Shown: one piece after another, positions 5,210-5,664 of the stretch
Position numbering within the stretch: position 1 is the first letter of the stretch
Layout: each line of letters opens with the position of its first letter
Source: Anaerolineae bacterium
GTDB lineage: Bacteria; Chloroflexota; Anaerolineae; UBA1429
Direction of reading: 5' to 3'
Assembly: GCA_007123335.1 (NCBI GenBank)
Contig: SKLG01000502.1
Location: forward strand, 1 to 5,664
Length of the DNA: 5,664 nt
Program-made: the position numbers and the translations under genes
Notes under the pieces: generated by a model
Databases searched by the model: none
The model's input: only the letters and a program-made list of their open reading frames with translations
Told to the model about the DNA's origin: nothing

Positions 5210-5664
5210 TTACGATTCTCCTTTCTTGGCGGACAGGGTCACATTGACCACCCTGCCCCCTCGTTCCTCTAAGCGTTTGACCGCGGGATGGTTCAAAAGT
5301 GCGTGACGTGCGTCTTTCGACTCGGAGTTTTCTGTCTTGATCGGCGGCTTTTCCACGGATTGAGACTTGAGGCGCTCTGGCGGCGCGGCAAAGAGATCGG
5401 TATTGCCATCGCCCGTTGCCGTGCCCCCGCCGCCGTCGTGGCCCTGAGCCGCGCGACAGCTCTCGGCGTCGAGGACGCACTGCACCCGGCAGGACCGCTC
5501 CAGCACCTCCGAGGCGGCCTCCTCAAGGATGCTCAGTCGCTTGTCGTCCGCCAGCATGTCGCGGTGAAAGCTGGCCTCGCAGGCTAGCGTGATCTGATCG
5601 TCACGCACCGCGATGGGATAGGTCGAATTGAGCAACGCATGCACCTGCAGGTTGCGCGCCTTGA
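5210..5664 (-). CDS. dnaX: DNA polymerase III subunit gamma/tau, C-terminal end (runs off the right edge)
   Basis: The last 151 codons of dnaX enter from the right edge and stop with TAA at 5212-5210. The first part (KARNLQVHALLNSTYPIAV, FHRDMLADDKRL, EEAASEVLERSCRVQCVLD) matches the DnaX domain-III region that packs in the clamp-loader collar. A low-complexity linker follows (GHDGGGG, then a Ser/Lys/Glu-rich stretch), and the end is the conserved-style HPAVKRLEERGGRVVNVTL tail. The protein loads the beta clamp at the replication fork. The ATP-binding domains and any frameshift site for gamma lie outside the window. The GTG at 5644 is not a start, because the frame stays open and the homology continues to the edge. 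Order dnaX-ybaB-recR with gaps of 2 and 5 bases supports the identity. Confidence 0.92.
   Translation of the reverse strand, partial: KARNLQVHALLNSTYPIAVRDDQITLACEASFHRDMLADDKRLSILEEAASEVLERSCRVQCVLDAESCRAAQGHDGGGGTATGDGNTDLFAAPPERLKSQSVEKPPIKTENSESKDARHALLNHPAVKRLEERGGRVVNVTLSAKKGES

Noticed and set aside
5208..5480. N-terminal extension of ybaB
   Set aside because: It overlaps the dnaX end in another frame; the ATG at 5207 has a proper AAAGGAG and gives the normal family length.
5210..5644. GTG at 5644 as the start of a separate small gene
   Set aside because: The frame is open to the window edge, and the residues before the GTG (KARNLQ) continue the DnaX domain.

Overview
This GC-rich window most resembles a chromosome segment of a free-living bacterium, possibly a member of the Chloroflexota. 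The hint comes from the YfhO-like membrane protein style, the large CYTH-HD-CHAD protein and the dnaX-ybaB-recR cluster. That assignment is inference, since there is no 16S rRNA or other strict marker here. There are no insertion sequences, CRISPR arrays or phage structural genes.

Layout from left to right. Positions 1-365 (minus) hold the 5' end of a polytopic membrane protein that runs off the left edge. Two consensus-like promoters stand back to back at 550-610: one fires left into the membrane protein gene and the other right into two tRNA-Ser genes, UGA then GCU. A tRNA-Arg(ACG) with its own promoter follows and ends in a very long terminator hairpin (1017-1079). Next, on the minus strand, is a HigBA-type toxin-antitoxin pair. 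The toxin frame is broken by a net +1/-2 frameshift near 1533-1550, while the antitoxin is intact. A promoter with an overlapping 16-bp palindromic operator lies just upstream of the pair.

Positions 1971-4193 (plus) encode one 740-residue protein that joins a CYTH (triphosphate tunnel) domain, a central Ppx/GppA-like HD domain and a CHAD domain. Its logical substrate is inorganic polyphosphate. It converges on the minus-strand replication and repair cluster dnaX (3' end only), ybaB/ebfC and recR, read right to left with gaps of 2 and 5 bases. The 55-base gap between the convergent stop codons is almost entirely palindromic DNA and probably terminates transcription from both sides.

How the parts work together: dnaX encodes the clamp-loader tau/gamma subunit, and recR (with recF/recO elsewhere) handles recombinational gap repair, while ybaB encodes a small nucleoid-associated protein. 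The CYTH-HD-CHAD gene is a single-gene unit likely concerned with polyphosphate or triphosphate metabolism. The most unusual items are that fusion protein, the frameshifted toxin with an intact antitoxin and operator, the divergent promoter pair, and the stacked palindromes at the convergent gene ends.
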